This document shows positions 50,736 through 62,778 of a DNA stretch of 64,000 bases, in pieces. The translations under genes were made by a program, and so were the position numbers. The DNA is taken from assembly GCA_018136815.1 (NCBI GenBank), contig CM030931.1, forward strand, positions 9,238,989-9,302,988, given 5' to 3'. How positions within the stretch are numbered: position 1 is the first letter of the stretch; each line of letters begins with the position of its first letter. The DNA comes from Isochrysis galbana. Lineage: Eukaryota > Haptophyta > Isochrysidales > Isochrysidaceae. A model generated the notes under the pieces. The model saw only the letters and a program-made list of their open reading frames with translations, searched no databases and was not told the DNA's origin.

Positions 50736-51259
50736 AAGGACTGGATCGCGGACGCATTGATCGCTGCCACGCGCATGATGGCGGTGGCAGTGGTATCGAG
50801 AGGCAGGCAGTGCTTGGAGGCTGCGACCGATGGCCGCGGCGACGTAGGACGAATAGAAGAAGACTCGGATATCGACGACGTGGAGACGGGCTCGGAGGAC
50901 GGGATTGACGAAGAAACTTGGAGAAGTGGGGTGTCGGATTGCGGCGACGGACGCCGCGGCCGCGAGACCACCGGTGAGAGACATGAAGGACATGGCTTAG
51001 AGACTCGGTGGGGCTGGCTCAATGGGCGTAGAAGCTCGGTTTGGGAGGCGGCCGTTCCTCGACGTGCAAGGGAGTTGTGGTCACTCTCCATGGTCACGTC
51101 GGGAGAGGAATCGGGCCAGGTGCGCGAGGGAGGCGAGACGACTCGCGATCCGTCCAACGGGAAGCTCAGCATCGGGCTTCTGACACTTGGATGCTGGGAT
51201 CATCATCGCCTCATAGCAGTTTTCACAAGCCCATCCACGAATCGTGCAGCATAGCAAGC
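50736..51259. other. GC-rich segment with opposing open frames, unassigned
   Basis: A 165-codon frame on the plus strand (50757-51254) is acidic and Gly/Arg-rich, and a 153-codon frame on the minus strand (51172-50711) is Ser/Pro-rich. Neither shows a family motif. A coding exon on the minus strand is possible. Confidence 0.25.
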
Positions 51260-51276
51260 TTGCTCTCCATCGAGTC

Positions 51277-52033
51277 AACTAAGTTTATACTTGGTTGACC
51301 CATGGGGGGGCACGAGCCCCCCCCTCTCTCCACTCCTCCCCTGCCATGGGGGAGGAACCACCCATCCTCCTGGCATGCCTGATGGCTTGCCAGGAGGCCA
51401 CTGCCTTACTGACCCACTCCCTTCCCCACAGGCTCGCCCCATTCGCCCATCCTGGCCCCTCGTGACCAGCCCATTGCTCCAACCCCCCCTCCCCCCCTGG
51501 TCGACAGGCAGACAGGTGCAGACTGGGGGCCCCAGAGGCTCGGGAGCGCCAGCGAGGGAGAGGCAGGGGAGGCCAGGGCCCAGCCCCAGCCTCCTCTGCC
51601 CCCTGAGCTGGACTCCAGGAGCCTCCAGGGGCCGCCACAGGGCAGCTGGAGGCCTGCCGCAGGCGCGCCATCGCGCGTGCCGCAGGAGAGGGGAGAGAGA
51701 GCGCGGAAAAGGGGGTGGGCGCGAGCGAGAGCTCCGCCCACCGGAAAATCGGTAAGTCTCGCGCCTGTTTACAGGATAAGACGAGACAGAGTGGGCCGCC
51801 CACTCGGAGACACAGGAGGAAGGGGGGGAAAGATCACCGGGGGTGGCGCGGGCCACCGGACCATATCTAAGCCCTCCACCCCAATCCCCCTAGTAGTGTA
51901 CGGGGGGAGCCGCCTGATGGCGGGGGGAGAAGGGCCGGGGAATGGGGGTGTAGAGAGTATGCTACGTGCTACTTGTAGTGGGTAGTGGTTCCATTCGCCG
52001 CGAGTGCGGTAAGAATATTAAAAGGTTTTTTTT
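51277..52033 (+). mobile_element. structured short retroposon, family A, copy A3
   Basis: Begins AACTAAGTTTATACTTGGTT and ends TATTAAAAGG plus a T-run. The 17-bp target duplication TTGCTCTCCATCGAGTC is at 51260-51276 and 52034-52050. The GNRA-capped stem at 51715-51742 has one bulged base but keeps pairing (GGTGGGCG with CGCCCACC). Exact flanking duplications and a 3' simple tail show target-primed retrotransposition. Confidence 0.9.
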
Positions 52034-52050
52034 TTGCTCTCCATCGAGTC

Positions 52051-52739
52051 GAATGACAGCATTCTAAACCACATATGCAGCAGGAGACATCCTTCTTGCT
52101 GGAGGGAGCACAGGAGGACATCCCCAACCCCCCATATCCAGGTGGTGGAATCTGATGGGTGTGTGGAGGGCACAGTGTGAGAGACCTGGAGGGACCGCCG
52201 CGCGGGCACCAGGGGCGAGTGCCGCTAGCTTTGGGGTGCCACCGAGGCCGTGCGGCCTGGCTTGGGGCTGGCGCCGGTAGCGAGCGACCGCGCGGAGGGA
52301 GCCACCGAGGCTTTTAGGGTCCGTGCGAAAACGTCCCGGGGTGTTCTTGAGATGGTCCATGTGATCCAATGGAGCGTTTTGTCGTTGATGGTGCCGGGCC
52401 AGCCCCTCGCGCCTGGGCGCGAGGGCGGTACCGCGGCCTTGTAGGGTCCCGGCCCGGAGGCCTTCCCTAGTGGAGCGTCCATCTGGTGAGGTGTGGTTGG
52501 TGTGTCTGTGGACTGTGGTGTGGGTGTCCTGCATGCTGGCTGTTGCCAGCATGTCAGCTTGGGATTCGTTGTTCTCTGTGGCGAGTGGGCGTGGCCCGCT
52601 GGGTCTTGTGCCCATCTGGCTGGGGGGGTCATCCTGGCGCGGTCGCGTCCATGAGTTCTTCGTCCATCGCGGCGAGGGCAGCGGCAGCGAGAGCGGGCGG
52701 CGGCGCGCGCTCCATGACCCTATCGTTTTAACGATAGTT
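52051..52739 (-). mobile_element. hairpin-headed LINE-like element, family C, copy C3
   Basis: Read leftward from 52739 it starts AACTATCGTTAAAACGATAG and then GGTCATGGAGCGCGC. A minus-strand frame carries Gln/Thr/Arg-rich sequence and RGWPGTINDKTLHWITWTI, similar to RGWPGTI at 20.5 kb, so it is probably LINE ORF1 sequence. It is interrupted on its left side by copy A3 and lies 48 bp after B2 on the same strand. Confidence 0.5.
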
Positions 52740-52787
52740 GAATGTGGAGGTGTCACAGAGTGTATTGTGCGGTACAATGGTGTTCAT

Positions 52788-53164
52788 GTTGTGCCCATAA
52801 GGGCCACCCGGCCTCGGGCCGCGCTGCCGGAGCAGCGCGGCCCTTGCCAGGGTGAGAGGGGCCTCTGCCATAAGGCATGCCCAATGGAGGAGTGGCTGCT
52901 CAAGCCTGACACTATTGGGGTGTTGCCAGCAGCCTGCTGCCCCCCATGGGGGAGGCCAGCATGGCTGCCATGAGTGGCGTGGCCGGGGCCACGGGCCGTG
53001 TGGCGCGACCGGAGTCGCACGCACCTGCTCGGCCTCGGTGGGCGGACGCGGCCGCTTCGACAGCGGCTGCTCCATGGGTACTGGGAGGGCGCCCTCGGCG
53101 GGGGGCCCGGAGGAGAGGGGAGTCGCGGCGGCGCGCTCCATCGCGTCTAAGTATAAACTTAGTT
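52788..53164 (-). mobile_element. structured short retroposon, family B, copy B2
   Basis: Read leftward from 53164 it starts AACTAAGTTTATACTTAG and then ATGGAGCGCGCCGCC, nearly identical to B1 through its length. The UCCG-capped 12-bp stem is at 52816-52843. It ends soon after a GCCC-TTAT-GGGC hairpin. No target duplication was recognised. Confidence 0.7.
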
Positions 53165-53593
53165 CGCCGTGCTTCCAAATACGTTTCAAGTCTAGTAAAT
53201 CGTACATTGCACCTAGAAATGATCTTTTATCACACGGTTCAATTTAATCGATTTTCATCGATTATCCACCATTTTGAGGATTCTCCCGTTGTGGAGACAT
53301 CTTGGGATTTCGGGTCCATGACTAGTGGCAAGTGGCTAAAAGTTGAGCAAGTTTGTGGATGCGATTTGTCGGGCCTAATGATCAGCCCGCGTGGCGAATG
53401 ATTTACCTCCTTGTGATCCATCCAAGTCGAATGTCGCAATGTGTGATGTAATACTGAAAGCAAAGTGAAATCTGCGATGGCAATAGAAGGGACGCGCAGG
53501 CTCCTGAAGGGGCTCCACCATCGCCGTTAGCAAGCGACGTCGAAACGTGCGGCACCACGTCGTTCTCCCGCGGTGCCACGGGCACAATCCGAC
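53165..53593. other. 3' flank of the ABCG transporter gene
   Basis: Unique sequence with no protein-like frame. An ATCGATTTTCATCGAT inverted repeat lies near 53250. Confidence 0.4.
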
Positions 53594-56500
53594 TCATAGG
53601 GCCTCAATGCACCCGGGTGGCTCGATCTGCCGTCCCACACGGCAACGATAGTGGAGGAATAACACATGGGCAAACTTAAAGGTCCCGCCAATTAGGAGCA
53701 AGGCGAAGACATCGCGTTGTAAATTGTCGTGAACCGAGAAAGCCGGAAACGTATGGTGGAGCGAGGTCATTATCTGAGAGGAGTTCCGGCCGAAGCAAAC
53801 AATCCCGAGCGGGTCCTCCTCGGTCCCCTCACACAAGAAACCGCGGGAAGGGCAAAGCGGGTCGTGCGCGCCGTCGCATTCCACGGTACCTTCGTAGTCC
53901 GGACAAGCGCTCGCTACTTGGTAGACGGCCGTCGAGAGTGCCCACTTGAGAGGCAGCACGTAATAAAAGCCGCGGATGGGCCAAACTATGTCCTCGCCTT
54001 GAATCGTAAGGCCGCAAAAAAGGAGCGAGCAAATCCAAATGGCGAGACACTGCAGCATGCCCAAGGTCGGGCTGGCAACAAGCGAGAAGAATTGGGCGAT
54101 GCACTCGAAGGCCCATAAGTTAACGGAACATGCGAGCAGTACGGGTGTGAATGAGGCCCATGGGCCAATAATGGCATACGAAGGAAGTAGCCCACTGAGA
54201 CAGACGAGCACTACCATTGGCAACTGGAGGAGCGATGTGGCGACCACGTACGCCATGGGCGAGTACATGCCGTTGCGAACCTCGCGGAGGACCATCCGCA
54301 GGTCGATGCCGAGCGCGTAGACGGCGAGTATCGAGTAAGAGGACGGGATCGCCACCATCCAAAAGTAGAAAAACGACTTGTTTAGAATCTGCATCGAGGC
54401 AGCAGCGAGTGCAATGGGTGTGAGCGGCTAAAGCGTGTACTGGGAATTTCTGACAAATAGAAGTGCTCTCATTCGCGGACTCGGCGACGCCGCGCGGGCG
54501 CGCCAGAGCGATGTCCCACCTGCGTCTGCTCCAGCTTCCTGGTGTCGATGTAAATGTAGCCGAAGAAGACCATCACACATGCGTTAAGAGCAGCTCGCGA
54601 CACGTACAAAAGTGGCGAGCGTAAGGTCAGCCGAGAATGCCGATGAAGGAGGGTGAGAACCTGCTCAAAGAAAGACGCGCGCCGAGCCGAAGGGGCCATG
54701 CGGACGGGCGGGCGCTGCGGTGGGCGCTCAGCACGATGGTTCCACTCAGCGAGGATGGAGCGCACAGACTCGACGTCGGTGAAATCCTGCAATGGCAGTG
54801 GGATCAATAGGCGACCCAACTTGCAGGTGCCGCATGGCGATAGATTGCATGCCAAGGCTGTGAGAGGGCGCCTTGATGCTTTTCGGCTGGCGCCATGGAC
54901 GTGCGGCACTCACCTGATTCACCAGATCTAAAATGTACTCTGCAGGATTGGCGTTTGGCGGCAGCGGTCTATCAATCGCCTCGAGATAGTTGCCAAGCTC
55001 AGCGGCGGCGCCAAAGTACGCCACGCGGCCGCTCGCGAGCACAAGCACGTCATCAAATCCTTGGTAGACGGCGGCGCTTGGCTGATGGACTGTGCACAAG
55101 ATGGCCACGTTCATGGTCGCAGCAGTCACCTGCCATGTAAGTTAGGCAACGAGAGCAATATGGGCGAACGAACCCATCGAATAATCAGCGACGCGCTTTG
55201 CGTCACTTCACCCCGGCATGGGCACAACGCCCACAGGCAAGGAGTGAGTGCAGTGTAGACGTGAGCGTACTCGCCTTGAGAAACTCCATAATTTTCGCGG
55301 CGGCGGCAGAGTCCAACCCCGAGGTCGGCTCATCTAGGAAAATCATCGCTGGTTGCTTGGCCAAGGCAAGTGCCAGAGAAAGCCGTCGTCGCTGCCCTGA
55401 GGAGAGCCCGAGGACGGAGGAGCTCCCGGCGCGCGTGTGCTGGCACGCAGAGAGACCAGTCGCCTCGAGCAAATGTACCGTCTTGCGCTCGCGCTCGCGC
55501 CAAGAGAGATCTGGCCGGTACATGGCGACTGCATAGCTGAGGTGGTCTCGCGCGGTCAGAAACGGCCAGTGCTCGTCGTGTTGTGTGACGACTGCACAGT
55601 AGCGTCCAAAGAGCTCGGGCGTCAGCGGCGTGCCATTGAGGGTCAAGGTGCCGCGCGGCACTCCTGACACGCCGCGATCAAGCGTGAGGAGCGAAAGAAG
55701 CGTGGTCTTGCCTGCGCCCGAAGGGCCTAGCACCGCGAGAACGTGTCCGGCGCCCACGCTGGCGCACACGTCGCGGAGGAGCAGCTTCCGCCGCCAGTGC
55801 CCCAAGCCACAGCACAGCAGCAGACTCGCGCGCCATTCCGGTATCGCGCGGCCTGAACGCCCCACCGCCAGCTCATAAGAGACGTCGACGAATCGCAGCT
55901 CGAATTTAGTGCGGAAGGCGCGTAGCCGATCAAGCGATGGTCTGTGAGGTGGTGGGTCGGGTCGCCTCGATGCAACGCTGCTGCCCCTCGCCGATGAATC
56001 GGAGCGGTCAACAACCCACTCGGCGTCATCGGACAAGCTGGATGCCTCCGTCCCGGAGTCGTCCATTACCCAGCTGGAATCTACCTGCCCTTGGCTGCTG
56101 ACATGACGCTCCCCGATCAGACGAAAGAATCGGTCGGCGCCACGGGCTCTGCATTCGGCCTCCTCCACTGTGCAAGCCACGCTTCCAGTGCGCCGCGATC
56201 CGGAGGCAAGCCTGGCCAAGGTGCGCCTGCCTACTGTCTTACGTTGTGCGGAGCGCAGCGCCAGCGCTTGTCCGTATCTCGCCGCGTCTCGCCGTGACGG
56301 TGGCCGCTTGGGCGGTTCTCCAGATGCGCACCTCGCATGCAAGATGGCGCCAAAGGCTGTTTTGAACACCATGGCGGCCAGTAAAATGTGCGCTACGCCC
56401 ATCAAAACGTTGAAGTCGGCGTCGGCCGCATCGTACATGAAGTTCAAGCTCCGGAGAATCTGTTCGCCCGTTATGCCAAAGCAGTTCATAATGGGCTCAC

Positions 56501-59082
56501 CAGGGCAATAGAAGCCGCGTGGGAACTCATCGGAGTTCACGTCACACTGAAGCTGATCGTCGCTCGGAAGCTTGCCGCACAACCCAACCACCCGATCCCA
56601 GATTGGACAAGGCGGGCAAGGCTTGACCCCGGTGTAGGGCGGGCTGGCCTCGAAGGCAAGCTTGGTGAAGGCCGTGTACCCGTTTCTCAATGGGTTGAAG
56701 ACGAGCATTCCGCGGATCGGCCAGTGGACGGCACTCTGGCGAACAAATAAGCCCGAGAAGAGGAATGTAATCAAAAAAAGGACAAGGTATAGAATGAGGC
56801 CGAGAAGAGCGACAGGGACGTGAGCGCAGAGCTGCGCAAGGCACTCAAAGGCAAGAAGCATTGCCCCCACGACGAGAGCCGTGGCCGGGAGCGATGCCCA
56901 GCCGAGGTTGGTGAGGGCGTAGGCGGGGAGTAGAGCAGCGAGGCCCAGTGGGAGCGCGGAGGCGGTCTGAAGGCACGAGGTCGCCAGAATGTAGGGCAAG
57001 GGCGAGTACATGCCCTCCTTCACCTCACGCCGGATGGAGTTGAGCTCGTGGTGCGTGGCAGTGACGACCACGCAGTGGAAGACCAATGGAACGACCAAGG
57101 CGAAGCCGAAAAAATAGAAGCGGTACATGACCTATATGAGTGGGTACAATCCAAGACTTTCCAACATCACGACAGATGGGGGCAGGCAGTGCTGATAGCG
57201 CGAGCTGTCGTGCAATAGGCCGTGTTGACGACGATTGGCTGAGGAGTCCGAGATGCGGGCACTTTTAGGCGCGAGGTAGCGGGGAGGACGGACCTGCTCT
57301 TGCACCAACTCACGCGTGTTGAAGTAGACGAGTGCGATGAAAGTGTTGGTAAAAAACATGAGAGTTGCTCGAGCCAAATAGACAACAGGTTCACGCGCGA
57401 TCAATTTTGCGTGTCTCCGCGACAAAATGACCAACTGCTCACGGGGCCCCGCGCGACGGGCGGGTGGTGCCATCAGCTTCGGTAGTGGCCTTTGCAGAGC
57501 AGGTGCGCGTTGGCGCCACTCGTCGAGCATCACCATCACCGAGGCCTGATCTGTGGGAATAGCGCAAGGCGCGAGCAAGAGCGTTGAAGTAGGTTTTGGT
57601 GAAGGATGTAACTAAGAATGTGACTAGCAGCGCACGCTACCATTGAGGAGGGCGCCCCTACGGAATCACCTCAAAGGGATCACCAAGTGGGCTTGGGCCT
57701 TCTCCATGGAATGGAGGTGAAGGCGTTGAGCACCAATCATTTGATGATCGTAGATGCATATCATGTGCATTCCAGTGTGTGGAAGAATGCTCGACAATAA
57801 ATTAAGGGAATCAGGTCGAGATTCTAGCATCTCACCTGAAAAGTCTGGATTGATGCAGTCAAGCATATATTCAGCTGGATTGCCCGTGGTGGGGAGAGGC
57901 TTGCCAATGGACGCAAGATATCCAGCCATTTGCACCGCCGGGCCGAAGTAGGCGACACGGCCCTAAGAGGAGCAAGGTGGCGAACGTGAATATATGGGAT
58001 GAAGGTAAGGCGTACCTCTAGGGATGTGGGGCCTGACCATGCCCGAGAAGGTCTTCTGAACGTACCAAGGACATGATGAGCACGTCGTCAAAGCCAGAGA
58101 AAACGGTCGCGCTGGGCTGATGCACCGTGCAGAGTATGGGTACGTGCGCCTGCTGCGCGGTCACTTTGAGAAAGTACATTATCTTTGCGGCGGCAGCCGA
58201 GTCGAGACCTGAGGTGGGCTCGTCGAGGAATATCATCGCCGGCTGTTTGGCCAGAGCAAGAGCAAGCGAGAGCCGTCGCCTTTGTCCTCCGCTCATCCCG
58301 CTCACCGTGGCCGAGCCAGCGTTGGTATGCTGGCACGCGACGAGTCCTGTCGCCTCAAGGAGGCCGTCGATGGCGCTTCGCTTCTCCCCCCGGCTAAGTT
58401 CAGGGCGGTAGCAGTCGATCGCGAATCGCAGATGGTCTCGTGCAGTGAGGTAGGGCCAGTGCTTGTCATGCTGCGTCACCATCGCACAATGGCGCGTGTA
58501 CATGGAGTACGTGAGCGGCTGGCCGCTGAGTGTGATACGTCCCGTCCCCCAACCTCCCTGCCGCTCAAGGGTAAGCATGGACAGCAGCGTAGTCTTGCCT
58601 GCGCCCGAAGGCCCCATCACCGCAAGCACATGGCCGGCCCCAACAGAGCCCGAGACATCCTGCAGTATCACATCGCCGCTGCTTGTGTAATAGCAGCAAT
58701 TGTCGAAAGTGAGCGCGTACGGTTCCTCAGTGGTGCGCAGTCGCGAGAGTGCAAATGATGTGTCTCTCGCCTTCTCAAAATAGCGGGGCAGCGGGTCGCT
58801 CGTGGCCTGCCTAGTGATGGGGAGCGGGAGCAGCTCTGAGCGAACATGGCGCGTGACTGATTCTGACTCTGGCAGCGCCGACTCGAACGAGATGCGGGCA
58901 GAGAGACTCCTAGCCGGCTGATGGAGGAAGGCAACTGAGCGGACGACAGGCTCGGACACGCGTCGCTCGATTGCCTGGCGCAGTCGGAGCGGGAGGCATT
59001 GGCGGAGCCTCAGGATCAGCCCATCCGCCGGCGGCTCGCTCGCCCAGCTTGGCCGGCGTGGGGAGGAGACTTCCGTCCGCAT
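53594..59082 (-). CDS. full-size ABCG (PDR-type) ATP-binding cassette transporter
   Basis: Seven exons are inferred: 59082-58066, 57962-57836, 57550-57294, 57131-55275, 55129-54914, 54786-54520 and 54388-53594. All junctions keep frame, giving about 1,511 residues. The order is NBD1-TMD1-NBD2-TMD2. NBD1 has Walker A GPSGAGKT (157-164), signature MSGGQRRR (263-270), Walker B IFLDEPTSGLD and CTVHQPS. NBD2 (Walker A near 935) repeats these but reads LSSGQRRR in the signature. Each TMD has a GMYSP(L/M) motif and six or so hydrophobic helices, with a Cys-rich outer loop before the last one (PPCPIWDRVVGLCG in TMD1; CPDYEG to CPSRGFLC in TMD2). The fourth intron starts with GC (AAG|GCGAGT), a GC-AG intron. 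Such pumps export lipids, sterols or toxic compounds at the plasma membrane. The substrate is unknown. Confidence 0.9.
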
Positions 59083-59980
59083 GGTAAGAGATGGTGCCAC
59101 CGGATTGGAAGGTCCAGAGGAAGGTGGCGGGAGTCTGGCAGAGAGAAGAACTAGCCTATAGGAGGCGACAGTGACGAGAGGGAGCCGAAGGGGCGAAAGA
59201 GGGGGTGGGGGTGGGGGGGGGGGCGGAAGGGAAACGGGGAGGGAGGGGGCGGGGAGGGGGGGGAAGGCGGCGGGAGAAGGACGAGCGAGGCACGAACTAG
59301 TGTGTATTCATACTACTACTGCTACATACTACTATGTACATATAAATGGATGTACGCATCTGTGAATCCTAGTTTGGCAGAAAGAAAAGATTTGATGATT
59401 TGATATCTAGATATCGCAGGGGGCCACACTCGTCGTGAGGGGATCCTAAGAGATTAGGAGCCGTTGATGGTGGGCCCCATGGGGCCCAGAGGTAGGAGTG
59501 GTGAGTGTTAGAGTAGGCGATTGTACCGGAGAGCGGACGCGGCGGTTGGCTAGCGCGTCGCTAGTGCTAGTGCAAGTGGCTAGTGGTTGTTGATGTGGCT
59601 AATGGCTAATGGCTAACATATCTATACCTAACATTGGACACATTGACATTGGCCGCTCTTTCTGCAAAAAATAAAAACGAGGAGCTGTCTCTCCCCCCGC
59701 CCACAATACTCTTTATTTGCATGCGCGTTCTGCCGTCGCACAAAAGTGGTGCAACATGCCCTCATCACAACAAATTACTGAGCTCAATTCGACAATGACC
59801 TACTTTTAAACGAACAATAATAGAACGCTAAGTGTCGCGGAAAAGGCTTTCTTCAGATGCCGACACCAGCCGTGAAGCAGGCCGTCGAACGACCGTTTCG
59901 TATAGCCATCAACGAGGCATTTGTGGGAAAGATCTGCGCATCAGTAGCATATGAGAGACTAGCATTGCTACTACATCAGT
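59083..59980. other. intergenic with G-run tract
   Basis: 59195-59275 is G-rich and is the upstream side of the ABCG gene. 59560-59620 repeats GTGGCTAATGGCTAATGG. No gene recognised. Confidence 0.45.
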
Positions 59981-60817
59981 CTACAACACTCCGGCCATAG
60001 CCACGAGCAATAGAGCAGCGATGCCAAGCTTCTTTCCCATCGATGCATCTTGCTTTCCAGAGCTGGCATCGTCTCGCTTCCGCAGAGAGGCAAGGTTGGC
60101 GCGGATCTGGGCGGCCGGACTCAAACGAGCCCGCTCGCCATTTGCCTCGACAGCACCCTTCGAGGCCGCCGGAGGCATGCTTGTTGGACTCGAGGCGGTA
60201 CTAGACGCCACCGGTGCCGGGTGCTCCCAGGTGGTGCGGCCATCCTCATGCCAGTAGTAGGTGCGTCCGGACACCTGGTCGTACGCGGAGTACCACTGCG
60301 GTGGCAATGGGGCAGGAGGCGCTGCACTAGCCGCTGAGACCGAGGCGGAAGGGGCTGCGGAGTGGCCCTTTCGCCTTTCGGCCTTGGCGTCCTGCTTGGC
60401 GGCCTCGAGCAGCGCTGCCGCGCGAGCTCTCAGAGAACCCATCTTGGAGCCACCTTCCGGCGCAGCCGCAGCTGACTCTTGATTGGGCGTGGAAATACCT
60501 AGCTTCTCGAGCAGGATGAGCTCCGCCTCAGCAGCTGGCCAGAGCCTCTCACCCTCAAGCTCTTCGCGCACGCGCCTGGCCATGTCGTCTCCGGCAGAGG
60601 CGGCATCTGCAATGGCGCTGCGCAGACGCACGCGGGCGGCGAGCCGTTTTGCGCCACACGCGCGTAGGATGAGGTGTGCGGTCTTGGCCGGCCCATAGAG
60701 CGGCGCCTCAGCACACTCATGCACCTTCTGGCGCACCTCGGCCTCGCGAAGGTATGTGAGGCCAACGGAACTGGTGGCGCTGCTCACGGCGACCGCGGCC
60801 AGCAGCACGCCGAGCAT
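59981..60817 (-). CDS. WW-domain protein with N-terminal signal and C-terminal membrane helix
   Basis: Single exon, 278 residues from ATG at 60817. The leader (MLGVLLAAVAVSSATSSVG) is a signal peptide. Residues about 20-160 are helical and Ala/Glu/Arg-rich without a named fold. A WW domain follows near 174-204 (PLPPQWYSAYDQVSG, then YYWHEDGRTTWEHP), with both signature Trp residues, the Tyr pair and the final Pro. WW domains bind proline-rich ligands. The extreme C-terminus (KKLGIAALLLVAMAGVL) is a membrane helix, so the protein may be anchored in an endomembrane or plastid envelope. The Ala/Ser-rich linkers look unstructured. No known family was recognised. Confidence 0.7.
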   Translation of the reverse strand: MLGVLLAAVAVSSATSSVGLTYLREAEVRQKVHECAEAPLYGPAKTAHLILRACGAKRLAARVRLRSAIADAASAGDDMARRVREELEGERLWPAAEAELILLEKLGISTPNQESAAAAPEGGSKMGSLRARAAALLEAAKQDAKAERRKGHSAAPSASVSAASAAPPAPLPPQWYSAYDQVSGRTYYWHEDGRTTWEHPAPVASSTASSPTSMPPAASKGAVEANGERARLSPAAQIRANLASLRKRDDASSGKQDASMGKKLGIAALLLVAMAGVL

Positions 60818-62093
60818 ATGGCCACGGGAGGAAGGGAAACGGGGTGGGGGGTGCGTGTGCGGGAGGGCGAACGACGAGGGGCGGCGCGGAGGAGCAGGAG
60901 GGTGGCGAGGAGAGCAGGCGGGCCGGCGGCGCAGAGCAGATATCCTGGAGAGGAGAAGATGTGTGAGAGGTACAACACATAGAGTACTCTACTTTCCATT
61001 AAATAAATATCCGCTGTATAGATGAGAACAGAAAGGGGGGGGGGGGGGGGGGGGAGCGAGAGAGCGGGGAGGGGGAGACGAGAGGTAAAGGAGAGAGATT
61101 CCCTACGTCCCCTACAAACTCATATTAGAGCTCTACTCTAGAGCTAGTAGTATTGTAGTACTTCAAAAGAGACTAATTTTGAGAACTACACTACACCTCC
61201 TTGCTTCCCGTCAGCATCATGAAAGTCAGATACGTTGGGTGAAGATGGGGAGCTACAGGGAGAGGCCCTTGGCCTTGACATCGGCCGGGCTCGCCCCGCA
61301 TGTGAGGCGCGCAGCGAGGCGGCTGTGGACCTCGCCGGCCACGAGTCCGGCCGCTCGGCGCTCGGCGGCCGACATCGAGAAAGCAAGGAGGAGGGGCCGG
61401 GACAGGGCCCTGGCGCTGCCGCGCGCGCCTTTGCTGCGGAGAGAGAGAGAGAGTGAGCGCGGGTCTCTGCGCGGCGGTCGTTGTCCTAAAATTAGTTGGC
61501 TGCCGTGAGCGTGAGCGTTGGGAACGTCACTCTCGCCTCGAAACTCGAGAACTCCATCGAGGCGCCGAAATGAATGACCCTTGCGCAGCACGAGGCGTGG
61601 CAGCAGCCAGCCGTGTGGCTGCAGGAAAAAGCAGAAAAACTCAAAGGACAACTGGCGCGCGCATTTTTGGAATTCGCGGGGGCGGGCGTCTTTTTGCTTG
61701 GAGGTTGGAGGGGGGATGATTCTGTCCTCCGAATGAGTTTTGTAGTATGAGTGGTGTCGTAGTGGTGTCCATAGTGTCCGTGGGTTAATTGGGACCTCTC
61801 GTGGCTCTCTCTTACCTTCGCCGTCGCAAGACGCAAGACGCAAGACTCATGCTACGACTCGTCACGTACTCGCTAGTATCGCATTCGTACTCGCTAGCGC
61901 TAGTATGTCGCATTCGCATTCGCGAATCGACAATCGTCAGGCTTCTCTTCTTCTCTTTCGTCGTTCGGCATTTATCGGTTTATCGTTATAAATCTTTGCT
62001 TTCTCTCGTTCTCGTTCTCGGTCGAAAACTTCGCGTGGACCCCTGGGATCTTGGGTTGTGGAGCACCTTCATTCTTTATTCTTCCTCCCACAT
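60818..62093. other. intergenic with unassigned minus-strand frame
   Basis: 61036-61055 is a G-run. 61253-61843 is a minus-strand frame of 196 codons without an ATG-supported start, whose last 40 residues (MSAAERRAAGLVAGEVHSRL) look protein-like. It may be part of a gene. 61840-61930 has GCTAGTATCGCATTCG-type short repeats, and 61975-61990 repeats TTTATCGGTTTATCG from 26890. Confidence 0.3.
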
Positions 62094-62520
62094 AGCTAAG
62101 TTTATACTTGGTTGCGATGGCGATGGAGCGCGCCGCCGCGACTCCCCTCTCCTTCGGGCCCCCGGCCCCCAGCCGAGGGCGCCACCCCAGTACCCATGGA
62201 GCAGTCGCTGGCGAGGCGACCGCGTCCGCCAGCAGAGGCCGAGCGCCGAGCAGGTGAGCGCGACTCCCGTCGTGCCACACTACGCGGCCCGTGGCCCCGG
62301 CCACATCACGTTCAGCAGCCATGCATGCTGGCCCTGCTCCTCACTCCTCATGGGGGACTGCAGATTGCAGGCCACACCGAACAAGCACCAGACCAAGCGC
62401 GCCAACTCTCCACAGGGCATGCCTCACGTCAGAGGCCTCTCCCACCCTGGCGACGGCCGCGCCGCTCCGGCGGCGCGGCCCGAGACCGGGTGCCCCGCAA
62501 GGGCACAATCCTCACAATCC
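62094..62520 (+). mobile_element. structured short retroposon, family B, copy B3
   Basis: Begins AGCTAAGTTTATACTTGGTT and then GCGATGGAGCGCGCC. It is diverged from B1 and B2 but collinear. The terminal stem at 62455-62480 is GGCCGCGCCGC against GCGGCGCGGCC with TCCG in the loop. One pair differs from B1/B2 (C-G here, T-A there), so pairing is kept. The next hairpin is GTGCCC-CGCAA-GGGCAC. Confidence 0.7.
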
Positions 62521-62706
62521 AAAAGATACGCATTATCGCCACAAACAAGGAACCACCACATCACCCACAACACAGACCGGCAGACCATGCTCCGCTGGTC
62601 ACTTTTGCAAAACATTTTGCAAAACTCTGGCCTGGGCCAATTTCCTCAATCCTGGCAGTTTCATTTTTAGACTTTTAGAAGTTAAAAATAGTGTTTGACC
62701 GCCCTA
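62521..62706 (+). mobile_element. T1-type right terminus attached behind B3
   Basis: 62636-62706 reads CCAATTTCCTCAATCCTGG, a T-rich stretch and then TTAGAAGTTAAAAATAG and TGTTTGACCGCCCTA, the same end as at 21120-21186 and the reverse of the T1 starts. The matching left end is not seen nearby. Confidence 0.5.
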
Positions 62707-62778
62707 GCATAAGAAGCACACGTCGGCGAGGGGAATTATGTACATATTACATGGGGCAACTTCCATCCAGCGGGAACG

